Of a stretch of 64,000 nt of DNA, positions 8,366-17,843 are shown in pieces. The stretch lies in the NCBI GenBank assembly GCA_028289285.1, contig JANQRF010000007.1, positions 214,609 through 278,608 on the forward strand, read 5' to 3'. Origin of the DNA: Alphaproteobacteria bacterium. GTDB lineage: Bacteria; Pseudomonadota; Alphaproteobacteria; Micavibrionales; Micavibrionaceae. Below the pieces are notes generated by a model, which worked only from the letters and a program-made list of their open reading frames with translations, did not search any database and had not been told where the DNA came from. Numbering within the stretch: position 1 is the first letter of the stretch; the number at the start of each line of letters is the position of its first letter. Made by a program: the position numbers and the translations under genes.

Positions 8366-11300
8366 TTAACTGTCACAGCTTTCAGCTGCCTGCGGGGTCC
8401 CTTTGAGTTTGGCTTCTATCGTGCGCAACAGCACATAGAACATCGGTGTGAAGACAAGACCGAACAAAGTAACGCCGATCATCCCGCTAAAGACGGCAAT
8501 CCCGATTGCCTGACGCATCTCAGCGCCTGCACCGTGACTGATAACAAGCGGAAGAACGCCCATAATAAAGGCAATCGAGGTCATGAGAATCGGGCGCAAG
8601 CGCAGGCGCGCCGCTTCCATGGCAGCTCTGACAATCGTATGGCCGCGCCGTTCAAGTTCACGCGCAAATTCCACGATCAAGATCGCGTTTTTGCAGGCAA
8701 GCCCCGCCAAAACGAAGAGCGATATTTGACTGAAAATATTATTATCGCCTCCCATGCCGAAGAATTTGCTGAAGAGGTATATGCCTAAAATGGCCGAGAG
8801 GATCGCCATCGGGACAATCAAAATCACGGCAAGCGGCATGGTCAGGCTTTCATATTGTGCGGCTAACACTAAAAAGACGAGCAGGATACAAAGCGGGAAA
8901 ATAAAGATCGCCGTATTCCCGGCCAGGATTTGCTGATAGGTCAGCTCCGTCCATTCAAAGCCCATGCCTTGCGGTAATGTTTCATCCAGGATTTTGGTAA
9001 TGGCATCTTGTGCTTGCCCGGACGAATAGCCGGGGGCCGGATTGCCACTAATATCTGCAGATCGAAATGCGTTATACCGCATGGCGGTGTCAGGCCCGAA
9101 GGTTTCCTGCACATCGACAACCGATCCAAGCGGGATCATATCGCCTGCCGCATTGCGCGTCTGAAGCGATGTAATATCACCCGGCACGGCGCGGTAAGGC
9201 GCATCTGCCTGTGCAATCACCTGGTAAGTTCTGCCGAACTGGTTGAAGTCATTGATATATAAAGAGCCGAGATAAATTTGCATGGTGCGGAAAATATCAT
9301 CGATTGGAATGCCAAGCTGCTGGGCGCGTGTGCGGTCTACATCCGCAAAAAGCTGGGGCATGTTGATGTTGTAATTTGTCAGCACCGGAAAGGCGAGAGC
9401 CGGGTCTGCCATGGCTTTGCCAATCACTTGTTGGACAGCTTCATTGAGCGCGGCATAGCCCTGATCGGTGCGGTCTTGAATCTGGAGTTTAAATCCACCC
9501 GCTGTGCCGAGCCCGCGGACGGGCGGCGGCGGAAAGACGGCAATAAAAGCATCATCAATCGCCCCGAATTGTTGCTGCAGGGACTGGGCAATCGCAAAGC
9601 CGCTGAGCTGCGGGCTCTTGCGTTCATCAAAATCTGTTAAAGGGACAAAAACGATTCCGGCGCTGGGAGAGTTTACAAAACCGTTAATCGATAGACCCGG
9701 AAACTGCACAGCATTCGCGACACCTTCTTGCGCAGTGGCAATATCGCCGATCTGGCGCATAACATCTTCCGTGCGTTCAAGTGTCGCGCCGGGCGGGAGC
9801 TGGGCGATGGTAATCAGATATTGTTTATCCTGCGCCGGGACAAAGCCTTGCGGGACCAGATTGAAACTAAGACCGGTGACCAATACAAGACCAACATAGA
9901 AAATGCTCATTACCACCAGACGGCGGGTGATAAAGCGGCACACGCTTGTAGCATATATATTCTGCGCGCCGCCGAAGAATTTGTTGAATAATGCAAAGAA
10001 CCAGCCGAAGAGCAGGTCCATCAATTTCATCAGCCAATCTTTCGGTGCGTCTTTGGGTTTAAGTAAAAGCGCGGCCATGGCCGGGCTCAAGGTCAGGGAA
10101 TTAAAGGTCGAAATAAAGGTCGCAATGGCAATGGTGAGCGCAAATTGCTGGTAGAACTGCCCGGTTAACCCGCTGATAAAGGCGATTGGAATAAACACCC
10201 CGGCCAGGACCAGTGATGTTGCAATGATCGGTCCGGTGACTTCGTTCATGGCCTGAATAGTGGCTTCGCGCGGGGTTTTGCCCTCTGCGATATTCCGCTC
10301 GACATTTTCAACGACAACAATCGCATCATCGACAACAATCCCGATCGCGAGAATGAGTCCGAAGAGGGACAGCACGTTAATGGAAAATCCGAGCACAAGC
10401 ATAAAGGCGAATGTGCCGACAATGGAGACAGGAACGGCCAGGAGCGGAATGATCGAGGCTCGCCAGGTTTGCAAGAAGACAATCACCACAAGAACCACAA
10501 GGGCCAGCGCTTCGAAAAGTGTTTTGATCACGGCTTTAATGGAATCACGGACAAAAACAGTTGGATCATAGACGATCGTGTAATCTACGCCGTCTGGCAT
10601 ATTTTGTTTGAGCCGCGCCATCGTTGCCCGCACATCATCAGAGATATTCAAAGCATTTGCACCGGGGGAGGCGAAGATTGGAATCGCAACAGCTTGCTGG
10701 TTATTCAGCATGGAGCGCAGCGCATAGCTTTGGGCGTCCAGCTCCACGCGGGCGACATCGCGCAGCCGGGTCACCACACCATTTTCGCGCTTGATGATGA
10801 TTTCTTCAAATTCTTCGGGGTCCTGCAAACGGCCCTGGACATTGACCGGAAGCTGTAACTGAACGGCTTCTTTGTAAGGCGGTCCGCCAATGACTCCGGC
10901 AGCAACTTGTATATTTTGTGCGCGGATCGCTTCGACAACTTCACTTGCTGTCATATCGCGCTCGGCAATTTTATTCGGGTTTAACCAGATGCGCATGGCA
11001 TAATCGCCCGACCCAAACACACGGACTTGACCAACGCCTTGAATTTTCGCCAGCTCGTCCTTGACGTTCAACGTGCCGTAATTGCGCAAATAGAGCATAT
11101 CATAACGGTCATTCGGTGAGCGCAAATGGACAACCATGGTCAGGTCCGGTGAGCTTTTGACAACAGTAACCCCAAGCTGGCGGGTTACTTCCGGCAAGCG
11201 CGGTTCGGCCTGGGAGACGCGGTTCTGGACAAGTTGTTGTGCCAGATCAGGATCTGTCCCGATCGCAAAAGTGACTGTGAGGCTCATGCGCCCGTCCGTT

Positions 11301-11554
11301 GTGGCAAGTGAGTTCATGTAGAGCATGTTCTCAACGCCGTTAATTTGTTCTTCAAGCGGTGTTGCGACCGTTTCAGAAATCACGGCAGGATTCGCCCCCG
11401 GGAACTGCGCAGTCACAACAACAGATGGAGGAGAGACTTCCGGATATTCGGAAATCGGCAGGTTAAACATGGAAATCAACCCGGCAATAAAGACCAAAAT
11501 GGAAAGTACCGAGGCGAAGATCGGGCGGTCAACAAAAAAGCCGGAAATATTCAT
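8366..11554 (-). CDS. RND multidrug efflux permease (AcrB/MexB, HAE1 family)
   Basis: At 1062 residues this is close to the usual AcrB length (about 1050). It begins with the family signature FFVDRPIFASVLSILVFIAGL, which spans the first helix. The proton-relay aspartates lie in helix 4 within GIVVDDAIVVVENVER, and the second half repeats the porter and membrane architecture up to GLVFTPMFYVLLR. It works as a trimer in the inner membrane and pumps drugs, bile-salt-like compounds or solvents outward using the proton gradient. It lies 18 bases downstream of its membrane-fusion partner. No TolC-type outer-membrane channel is encoded in the window, so one elsewhere must serve. It is convergent with the sigma-54 activator gene. 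Confidence 0.94.
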   Translation of the reverse strand: MNISGFFVDRPIFASVLSILVFIAGLISMFNLPISEYPEVSPPSVVVTAQFPGANPAVISETVATPLEEQINGVENMLYMNSLATTDGRMSLTVTFAIGTDPDLAQQLVQNRVSQAEPRLPEVTRQLGVTVVKSSPDLTMVVHLRSPNDRYDMLYLRNYGTLNVKDELAKIQGVGQVRVFGSGDYAMRIWLNPNKIAERDMTASEVVEAIRAQNIQVAAGVIGGPPYKEAVQLQLPVNVQGRLQDPEEFEEIIIKRENGVVTRLRDVARVELDAQSYALRSMLNNQQAVAIPIFASPGANALNISDDVRATMARLKQNMPDGVDYTIVYDPTVFVRDSIKAVIKTLFEALALVVLVVIVFLQTWRASIIPLLAVPVSIVGTFAFMLVLGFSINVLSLFGLILAIGIVVDDAIVVVENVERNIAEGKTPREATIQAMNEVTGPIIATSLVLAGVFIPIAFISGLTGQFYQQFALTIAIATFISTFNSLTLSPAMAALLLKPKDAPKDWLMKLMDLLFGWFFALFNKFFGGAQNIYATSVCRFITRRLVVMSIFYVGLVLVTGLSFNLVPQGFVPAQDKQYLITIAQLPPGATLERTEDVMRQIGDIATAQEGVANAVQFPGLSINGFVNSPSAGIVFVPLTDFDERKSPQLSGFAIAQSLQQQFGAIDDAFIAVFPPPPVRGLGTAGGFKLQIQDRTDQGYAALNEAVQQVIGKAMADPALAFPVLTNYNINMPQLFADVDRTRAQQLGIPIDDIFRTMQIYLGSLYINDFNQFGRTYQVIAQADAPYRAVPGDITSLQTRNAAGDMIPLGSVVDVQETFGPDTAMRYNAFRSADISGNPAPGYSSGQAQDAITKILDETLPQGMGFEWTELTYQQILAGNTAIFIFPLCILLVFLVLAAQYESLTMPLAVILIVPMAILSAILGIYLFSKFFGMGGDNNIFSQISLFVLAGLACKNAILIVEFARELERRGHTIVRAAMEAARLRLRPILMTSIAFIMGVLPLVISHGAGAEMRQAIGIAVFSGMIGVTLFGLVFTPMFYVLLRTIEAKLKGTPQAAESCDS

Positions 11555-11572
11555 GGATAAAAAAGTCCTGCT

Positions 11573-12733
11573 TTATTGTGTCTGTGTGGGTTGAGGGTCT
11601 GAAATTTGCGGATCAACCGGCATGCCCGGGCGAATGCGGATGATTCCGTCTGTGATGATTTTTTCGCCTGCGCTTAGACCTGATAGAATAACGCGCTTTC
11701 CTTTGGTGCTAACGCCGATTTTCACTTCCCGGTATTCGGTCATGTTTTCGCCATTGACAACATACACATATTTACGGTCCTGATCTGTGCCGATAGCACG
11801 TTCCGTCACGAGAATTTTTTCTTCATTCACCGGCGATCCCATTTTCACTTTTGCAAACATGCCGGATAAAAGCGCGCCATCTTTATTTTCAAAAAGCGCG
11901 CGGGCGCGAATTGTCCCTGTTGACGGGTCAATGCGATTATCAAAACTGTCAATGTGACCGGTATATTCTGTTCCATCGCCCTCAACGAAAAGCTTGACCG
12001 GAATGCTTTTTTCACTTTCCGGATCGCGTACGGAGGAGCGAATGGAGCGTACATAGGTTTGTTCATCGACATCAAAATCGGCATAGATCATATCGGTTGA
12101 AACGATAGAGGTCAGGACAGGTGCGCCGGATCCGGCCTCAACCAGATTACCCACTTTCACTTCCACGCGGCTGGTACGGCCTGAAATCGGCGCTTTCACA
12201 TAGGCGTAATCAAGATCGATCTTCGCGCGGTCTAACTGCGCCCGAGCAGACGCGATGTTAGCACTGGCCACGCGGGCGCGGGCCTGGCGTTCATCTAAAA
12301 TACGGACAGATACCGCGCCTTTATCAACGAGCTCTTTGGCACGGCTAAGCTCTTTTTGGGCGAGGGTTGATTCATTGCGCGCGGCATTTACGGCAGCTTC
12401 AGCTTGTTTGACGGCGGCTTCATATGGGCGCGGGTCAATAACAAAAAGAACATCGCCTGTTTCGACCTGTTGACCGTCCTGGAATTTGACCTCTGTAATC
12501 GTACCGCTGACCTGCGGGCGGATTTCGGCAAAATCAAATGCTTCCAGACGGGCGGAGAAATCATTCCAGATCTGGACGGGTTCAGGCCTGACAACCTGTA
12601 CACTGACTTGCATGGCCTGTGGTGCTAGTGCACCACCTTCTGCGGCTTTTACGCCGTCTTTATGGGTAATGTACAGAATACCTGCCGCCGCGATCAAAAG
12701 TCCTAACAACCCGATATAGATTTTCCCTGTCAT
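11573..12733 (-). CDS. RND efflux periplasmic adaptor (AcrA/MexA family)
   Basis: A 386-residue membrane-fusion protein. It has an N-terminal helix that acts as signal or anchor (residues 4-24), then a lipoyl-like half (GTITEVKFQDGQQVETGDVL), a helical hairpin (about 105-165), the second lipoyl half (YVKAPISGRTSRVEVKVGNL), a beta barrel and a membrane-proximal domain ending in IRPGMPVDP. There is no lipobox Cys near the N-terminus, so it is probably held by the uncleaved helix. It bridges the downstream RND permease to an outer-membrane channel. The pair forms a two-gene operon; no local regulator gene is visible. Confidence 0.93.
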   Translation of the reverse strand: MTGKIYIGLLGLLIAAAGILYITHKDGVKAAEGGALAPQAMQVSVQVVRPEPVQIWNDFSARLEAFDFAEIRPQVSGTITEVKFQDGQQVETGDVLFVIDPRPYEAAVKQAEAAVNAARNESTLAQKELSRAKELVDKGAVSVRILDERQARARVASANIASARAQLDRAKIDLDYAYVKAPISGRTSRVEVKVGNLVEAGSGAPVLTSIVSTDMIYADFDVDEQTYVRSIRSSVRDPESEKSIPVKLFVEGDGTEYTGHIDSFDNRIDPSTGTIRARALFENKDGALLSGMFAKVKMGSPVNEEKILVTERAIGTDQDRKYVYVVNGENMTEYREVKIGVSTKGKRVILSGLSAGEKIITDGIIRIRPGMPVDPQISDPQPTQTQ

Positions 12734-12830
12734 GGCGGCTTTGCCTTTCTAAAAGCGGCTTTTTATCTCTTCTTGTTACATAAGGGCTCAGGCACAAAGA
12801 TCAAGATAAAATTCTAAATTTTATGTATAA

Positions 12831-12861
12831 AAAATGCGGACCGTCAAAAGGCCCGCATTTT
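12831..12861 (-). terminator. Intrinsic terminator after ompW
   Basis: The arms AAAATGCGG and CCGCATTTT form a stem closed further by GCC/GGT. On the minus strand it is followed by a run of T. It lies 24 bases past the ompW stop. The A/T-rich arms mean it could also stop transcription arriving from the other side. Confidence 0.7.
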
Positions 12862-12884
12862 AAAAGTGATAAAAGTCGTCTCAA

Positions 12885-13520
12885 TTAGAAGCGGTACGCG
12901 ACACCAGCACCGAAAATCCAGGGGTCCAGTTCGGTATCTGAGGTAATGGCGCCGTTATTCAGTTTAACATCAATGTCCAGCCAAACCTTCTTAACGTCGA
13001 TATTGAGGCCCCAATGCTCATCAAGCCAGTAATCCATCCCGGCCTGCAGCGCCCAGCCAAATCCGCCATCAATTTCAAGATCGGTAAAGCCTGCAGCAGC
13101 ATCCTCACCAAAGAACATGGAATAATTCACACCTGCGCCGACATACGGGCTCCAGGTCTGATCCGGTGAAAAGTGATATTGAAGCGTCAGGGTCGGCGGT
13201 AAAATCCAGGCATCCCCGAGCTTTGTACTACCATCATAATGGGCTTCATGCTGCGCCGTTGCTAAAATAAGTTCGGCAGCAATATTCTTGGTAAAGAAAT
13301 AGCTGATATCCAGTTCAGGTACAAATTCATCCGAAAAGTCAGCATGGCTGCCGATATTAACAGGTGCATCATCATCCGGCACAACGCCAATGGCACGTAC
13401 ACGGATCTGCCAGTTTTCCGCGTCATACCAGCTATCTTCTGCTTTAACTGTTTCAGGCGCTCCGGCTGTTAGAAAAGCGCAGATCAGCGCGGCGCCAATA
13501 AGATGTAATAATTTTTTCAT
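12885..13520 (-). CDS. ompW: OmpW family outer-membrane protein
   Basis: A 211-residue precursor with a signal peptide (residues 1 to about 27, ending VKA). The mature part has the OmpW pattern: WQIRVRAIGVVPDD at the start, ELDISYFFTKNIAAELI, LQYHFSP and YVGAGVNYSMFF in the middle, and a C-terminal beta-strand ending AYRF with the terminal aromatic used for barrel insertion. OmpW proteins are small eight-stranded barrels with a hydrophobic channel. In other bacteria they are induced by oxygen limitation through FNR. An FNR/FixK-type box lies about 75 bases upstream of this start, in keeping with that. Confidence 0.9.
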   Translation of the reverse strand: MKKLLHLIGAALICAFLTAGAPETVKAEDSWYDAENWQIRVRAIGVVPDDDAPVNIGSHADFSDEFVPELDISYFFTKNIAAELILATAQHEAHYDGSTKLGDAWILPPTLTLQYHFSPDQTWSPYVGAGVNYSMFFGEDAAAGFTDLEIDGGFGWALQAGMDYWLDEHWGLNIDVKKVWLDIDVKLNNGAITSDTELDPWIFGAGVAYRF

Positions 13521-13588
13521 GAGCTTCCCTTTGCCAAATTATCGTCGTTTTACAGGTGAGAGTATGGCGCGATTTGCGCCCAAAAGAA

Positions 13589-13602
13589 TTGATCAGTGTC
13601 AA
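13589..13602. promoter_or_regulatory. FNR/FixK-type box upstream of ompW
   Basis: TTGATCAGTGTCAA fits TTGA-N6-TCAA exactly. With class II spacing (centre at -41.5) transcription toward ompW would begin near 13554, leaving a leader of about 34 nt. It lies in the short gap after ccoS. Confidence 0.65.
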
Positions 13603-13615
13603 ATATAGCACCGTT

Positions 13616-13777
13616 TCAGTCGGAGTTCATCTCTTCTTCGTCTGCATCCGATAATATGCGCCTGGCAGCGCCGTCCAGATCTTCATATTGGCCGGATTTC
13701 AGGCTCCAGATAAACCCCCCAAGGCCGATCAGGCCGAGCAGCAGGGCAACGGGAATCAGATAAAGAAGCACATCCAT
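13616..13777 (-). CDS. ccoS: cbb3 oxidase maturation protein CcoS
   Basis: A 53-residue protein: a single N-terminal membrane helix (about 5-25), then WSLKSGQYEDLDGAARRIL and an acidic tail. The G-QYEDLDGAA.RIL pattern is the CcoS signature. CcoS is needed for cofactor insertion during cbb3 oxidase assembly, probably together with the copper ATPase CcoI. The gene begins three bases after the ccoI stop and is the last gene of the oxidase cluster. It is short and easily missed by ORF callers. Confidence 0.9.
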   Translation of the reverse strand: MDVLLYLIPVALLLGLIGLGGFIWSLKSGQYEDLDGAARRILSDADEEEMNSD

Positions 13778-13780
13778 AGG

Positions 13781-15988
13781 CTAATTCTTCGTCAGGCGGA
13801 ATGAATTTGCAATCACAATCAGCGAGGAGCCGGACATGGCAAGCGCTGCGATCATCGGCGTGACAAGTCCCATAAAGGCAATCGGGACTGCGATGATGTT
13901 ATAGAGCACGGCCAGTGCAAAATTCTGTTTCACCAGAATATTTGAAAACCGCGCCGTGCGATGTGCCGTTAAAACGGGTTTCAGGTCATCGCCCATAAAG
14001 ACGATGTCAGCAGCATTTTGAGCCATATCAATCGCTGTGCCCGGCGCCATGGAAATATTGGCAAGGGACAGGGCAGGGGCATCATTCAGCCCGTCTCCGA
14101 CCATCAGAATGCTTTTGCCTTGTGATTTTAAAGTCTCAATATAAGCAAATTTTTCATCCGGCTTTTGGTTTCCAAGCGCTTGCGTAATACCAACTTCCTG
14201 TGCGATTTTATCGACCACTTCCTGCCGGTCGCCGGACAGGAGGTGTATATCGAGACCTGATTTTTGCAAATGTTCGACTGTCTTTTTTGCATCTTCTTTT
14301 AAGATATCCTGAAAGGTAAAGCAGATTGGCTTATCTTCACCGCGCTTCAGCCAGAGTTCGATTTGATCTGAGGTTTTTTCATTCTCACCGCAAAAACTCT
14401 GACTGCCCAGCTTAATAGTTTGTTTTTTGTAAATGCCTTCCAGACCTTTCCCGGCATGCTCCTGAATAGTGCCTATCTCCAGTAAAGGCCCATCATAGGC
14501 ACCCGCAATCGCTTGCGAAAGCGGGTGGGTGCTGTGCGCGGCAAGGCTGGCCGCAAGCTGTAAATCTTCGGGCGCATAGACGCCCTGCAGAGACGGACGG
14601 CCAAGGGTGAGTGTGCCTGTTTTGTCGAGGATCACTGTATCCACACCGGCCAGGCGTTCAAACGCATCCCCGGCTTTGACGAGAATGGACTCTTTCATGA
14701 GCTTGCCTGTAGCGAGGACTTGCACGACCGGTACGGCCAGGCCTAGGGCACACGGGCAGGTGATAATGAGAACAGTGACAGCGATCAAAAGCGCTTCCTG
14801 CCAGGGCAAGCCAAGCACAGGCCACCAAAGGAGAAAAGCCGCCAGCGCAAGCGTGTGAACGACAGGCGTATAGAGTTTTGCGGCTTTATCGGCAAGCCGT
14901 ACATAGCGTGCTTGCCCTTGGCCTGCTTTTTCCATGAGCCGGACAATGTCGGACAGAAGCGACTCTTCAGCCGCTTTGGACACACGCACCGTCACGGGCG
15001 CAGAGAGATTTAATGTACCTGCATACACCGTGTCTTGTTCTTGTGCTGCGTGCGGGAGTGTTTCACCTGTCACAAGAGACGTATCAATTTCTGTTTGTCC
15101 GCTTTCAATGATACCGTCTGCTGGAAATTTTTCACCAGTCGTCACGCGTACAATCATCTTCGGGCGGAGCGCACTGATCGGGAGTTTGTGGAGATCGTCC
15201 CCTTCAATGACCGTTGCAAAGCCGGTCAGGGTAGAGAGCAAATCCGTTGCGCTGGACCGGGCGCTGCGCCGCGCGCGGGTGTCCAGATAGCGTCCGATCA
15301 GCAGGAAAAAGAGGAGCATCACGGCGCTGTCGAAATAGACATGTTCGCCATGGGTGAGGAGTTCATGGAGGCTCATCGCGCAGGCCAGAATGACAGCCAG
15401 CGAAATCGGCACGTCCATGTTTGTATGACCTTTTTTCAGGGCCCCGAGCGCGGAATAAAAGAACGGGCGGCCTGAAAAGAGAACGGTCGGTAGCGCAATC
15501 AGCGCCGAAAACCAATGTAAGAAAGCGCGGGTGGACGCACCCATTTCCTCTGCGCTGGTGATCCAGAGGCCAACAGAGAGCAGCATGATATTGCCCATCG
15601 CAAAACCGGCCACACCCATGCAGAGCAGCAGGAATTTTTCATCTTCGCGCGATTGGAGCTTTTCAAGCGCCGGGTCGAACCCCTGCACGCCATAGCCAAG
15701 CGATTCTATTTTAAAGACAAAATCGTTTGCGTGGGCATTCTCTCCCTGCCAGGAAATAGATAGTCGCCGCGTTGAAAAATTAAGCCGTGCGGCGCTGATA
15801 TCCTTTTCATCCGCAAGAGCCGATTCAATTTTCTGGATACAGCCTCCGCAATGCACGCCGCTGATGAGAAGTTCGATGGACTTCTCTCCATCGCCCGCTT
15901 CTTTGACAAGTGCTTCATACCCGCTTGCTTTTTGCGGGGCTAATTCGCGCTGATCTCCAGGTGGCTGTGATAGGTGTGGCTGCGCCAT
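13781..15988 (-). CDS. ccoI: Copper-transporting P1B ATPase for cbb3 oxidase assembly
   Basis: A 735-residue CcoI/FixI ATPase. An N-terminal heavy-metal domain has GVHCGGC (about 44-50). Membrane helices follow, with the metal-path motif TCPCALG, the phosphorylated Asp in DKTGTLT, the TGETLP actuator loop and the hinge GDGLNDAPAL. It exports Cu(I) to the periplasm for the copper B centre of CcoN rather than for tolerance. The start overlaps fixH by 49 bases; a later start cannot be excluded for the Gln/Pro-rich first 30 residues, but all family domains are intact. It lies between ccoH and ccoS, the usual order. Confidence 0.93.
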   Translation of the reverse strand: MAQPHLSQPPGDQRELAPQKASGYEALVKEAGDGEKSIELLISGVHCGGCIQKIESALADEKDISAARLNFSTRRLSISWQGENAHANDFVFKIESLGYGVQGFDPALEKLQSREDEKFLLLCMGVAGFAMGNIMLLSVGLWITSAEEMGASTRAFLHWFSALIALPTVLFSGRPFFYSALGALKKGHTNMDVPISLAVILACAMSLHELLTHGEHVYFDSAVMLLFFLLIGRYLDTRARRSARSSATDLLSTLTGFATVIEGDDLHKLPISALRPKMIVRVTTGEKFPADGIIESGQTEIDTSLVTGETLPHAAQEQDTVYAGTLNLSAPVTVRVSKAAEESLLSDIVRLMEKAGQGQARYVRLADKAAKLYTPVVHTLALAAFLLWWPVLGLPWQEALLIAVTVLIITCPCALGLAVPVVQVLATGKLMKESILVKAGDAFERLAGVDTVILDKTGTLTLGRPSLQGVYAPEDLQLAASLAAHSTHPLSQAIAGAYDGPLLEIGTIQEHAGKGLEGIYKKQTIKLGSQSFCGENEKTSDQIELWLKRGEDKPICFTFQDILKEDAKKTVEHLQKSGLDIHLLSGDRQEVVDKIAQEVGITQALGNQKPDEKFAYIETLKSQGKSILMVGDGLNDAPALSLANISMAPGTAIDMAQNAADIVFMGDDLKPVLTAHRTARFSNILVKQNFALAVLYNIIAVPIAFMGLVTPMIAALAMSGSSLIVIANSFRLTKN

Positions 15989-16419
15989 GATGCTTTTGCT
16001 TTAACTTCCCAAAGGCCCGGCAGGGGCGGTGTTAGCGCCGTTTCATACAGGCCGGGCGCGGTTTCTTTAAATGTAACGTCGTAATCATAGCCCTTCTGCA
16101 CGGGGCGGACAATGCGCGCTGTAATCTCCGCACCTGTGACAGGAATGCCGTTCTTATCTTTGATCGACCAGACTAGTTTTTCATTTTTATGGGTGAGCGT
16201 TTCCTGCCAGCCAAGCGCTTCCTGCGCTTTGGCGCTATCCAGACGCGTATTATATTCCAGACCGCGCTCATAAGTGCGCGATTCTACGACGCCCGCATGG
16301 GTTCTTAAGGCTTGTGTGATAAAAATCGCATTCACACCTGCGATAAAGGCAAAAAACGCGACAAAGATAAAAAAGACTTTGCGTCCACTTAACTGTTTTT
16401 GATTGATCGTTTCACTCAT
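15940..16419 (-). CDS. ccoH: FixH family cbb3 accessory protein
   Basis: A 159-residue membrane protein with one N-terminal helix (about 13-35) and a periplasmic domain. The features VNAIFITQALRTHAGVVESRTYERGLEYN and GLWEVKAKA are typical of FixH (the first is quoted from two adjacent stretches). FixH/CcoH is a small assembly factor associated with the oxidase complex. The start overlaps the ccoG stop by four bases (ATGA), which indicates translational coupling. Confidence 0.88.
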   Translation of the reverse strand: MSETINQKQLSGRKVFFIFVAFFAFIAGVNAIFITQALRTHAGVVESRTYERGLEYNTRLDSAKAQEALGWQETLTHKNEKLVWSIKDKNGIPVTGAEITARIVRPVQKGYDYDVTFKETAPGLYETALTPPLPGLWEVKAKASWRSHTYHSHLEISAN

Positions 16420-17843
16420 CCGCGTGGCCTCTTGCTGATAAAGGTACTTTCATAGTCATCTTCAAAATCCGTCATCTTATCGGTCAGGGTAAAGATAACA
16501 TCTTTAGGGTCAGAAGGCTTTATATTGCTTTCCAAAAAGACATGATACTGCCCAACGCTATCGGCAGGGACAAACAAGGCATCCGGGGAAATATTTCCGG
16601 CCGCCCGCACGGTCAGGACATAGTCTTCCAGACCCTCAACCTCAAGAGTGAATGTTTTATCCAGATAGGTTTTGTTCAAAATTTTGACTGAATAGCCGTT
16701 GCGGATTGTGCCGTCGGACAGCTGGATGAAAAGCGGGTTGCGGTCATGTAAAACCGTCATCTGTGTTGGCGCACGGGCAATCAGCGCATAGAGCATCACG
16801 CTGCCGATAATTGCCAGTAAAATGGAATAATAAATCGTACGTGGGCGGATAATACGGAATTTTTCAAATATGCCCTGTTTTTGAAGTTCCATATGGCGCA
16901 CCGTGTCATAGCGGATCAGTCCGCGCGGCAGATCGACCTTATCCATGATGTCGTTGCACGCATCCACGCACAGGCCGCAGGCGATACATTCCATTTGAAG
17001 GCCTTTGCGGATGTCTATGCCGGTCGGGCAGACCTGCACACAGGCCGTGCAGTCAATGCAATGGCCGCGCCCTTCCCAGCTATCGCCTTTCTTGTGCTTG
17101 CCGCGCGGTTCGCCCCGCGCTTCGTCATAGCCGATAATCAGCGTGTTATCGTCAAACATCGCCGACTGGAACCGTGCATAGGGGCACATATAGGTGCAGA
17201 CCTGTTCGCGGGAAAAACCGGCCATAAGATAGGTCGACAGTGTTAATCCAACCATAAAGGCCAAAACAGTCGTCGAGACATCAAAATGCAGGAAGTCCAT
17301 CACAAGCGTTGGCGCGTCATTGAAATAGAGGACAAAGGCTCCGCCTGTCCACCAGCCGATGGCCAGCCAAATCATATGCGTTGCCGTTTTCTTCCAGATT
17401 TTTTCAAACGTCCATGGCCCTTCGGACAGGCGTTTGCGTTTATTGCGGTCGCCCTGGATGATCCGTTCGACCCAGACGAACAAATCCGTCCAGACGGTTT
17501 GTGGACACAAATATCCGCACCAAACCCGTCCGAACAGGCTGGTGACGAAGAACAATGCGATCGCGGCCAGGATGAGAATGCCCGTCAGCAGGTAGACTTC
17601 CTGCGGCCAGATTTCGATGAAAAACCAGTAAGCGCGCTGTGCATTTAAATCGATTAAAATTGCCTGGTCTGGAATGCCCGGTCCACGGTCCCAACGGATG
17701 AACGGCGCGAAGTAATAAATCCCGAGCGTGATAATCATCGCAATCCATTTCAGCTTACGATATTTGCCCCAGACACGTTTGGGGTAAATGCGTTCCTGCT
17801 TTTTGAAATATTGCGGGTTGGGCTCGCGGCTACTCTCTTGCAT
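16416..17843 (-). CDS. ccoG: cbb3 oxidase accessory protein CcoG (FixG/RdxA)
   Basis: A 475-residue polytopic ferredoxin-like protein. Helices at about 35-50 and 85-110 surround GYLCPQTVW. Two bacterial-ferredoxin clusters follow, CIDCTACVQVCPTGIDI and CIACGLCVDACN, which bind 4Fe-4S. A further helix and a periplasmic Ig-like C-terminal domain complete it. CcoG is a copper/iron-sulphur protein that reduces Cu(II) during oxidase maturation. It overlaps ccoP by 14 bases upstream and ccoH by four downstream. Confidence 0.93.
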   Translation of the reverse strand: MQESSREPNPQYFKKQERIYPKRVWGKYRKLKWIAMIITLGIYYFAPFIRWDRGPGIPDQAILIDLNAQRAYWFFIEIWPQEVYLLTGILILAAIALFFVTSLFGRVWCGYLCPQTVWTDLFVWVERIIQGDRNKRKRLSEGPWTFEKIWKKTATHMIWLAIGWWTGGAFVLYFNDAPTLVMDFLHFDVSTTVLAFMVGLTLSTYLMAGFSREQVCTYMCPYARFQSAMFDDNTLIIGYDEARGEPRGKHKKGDSWEGRGHCIDCTACVQVCPTGIDIRKGLQMECIACGLCVDACNDIMDKVDLPRGLIRYDTVRHMELQKQGIFEKFRIIRPRTIYYSILLAIIGSVMLYALIARAPTQMTVLHDRNPLFIQLSDGTIRNGYSVKILNKTYLDKTFTLEVEGLEDYVLTVRAAGNISPDALFVPADSVGQYHVFLESNIKPSDPKDVIFTLTDKMTDFEDDYESTFISKRPRG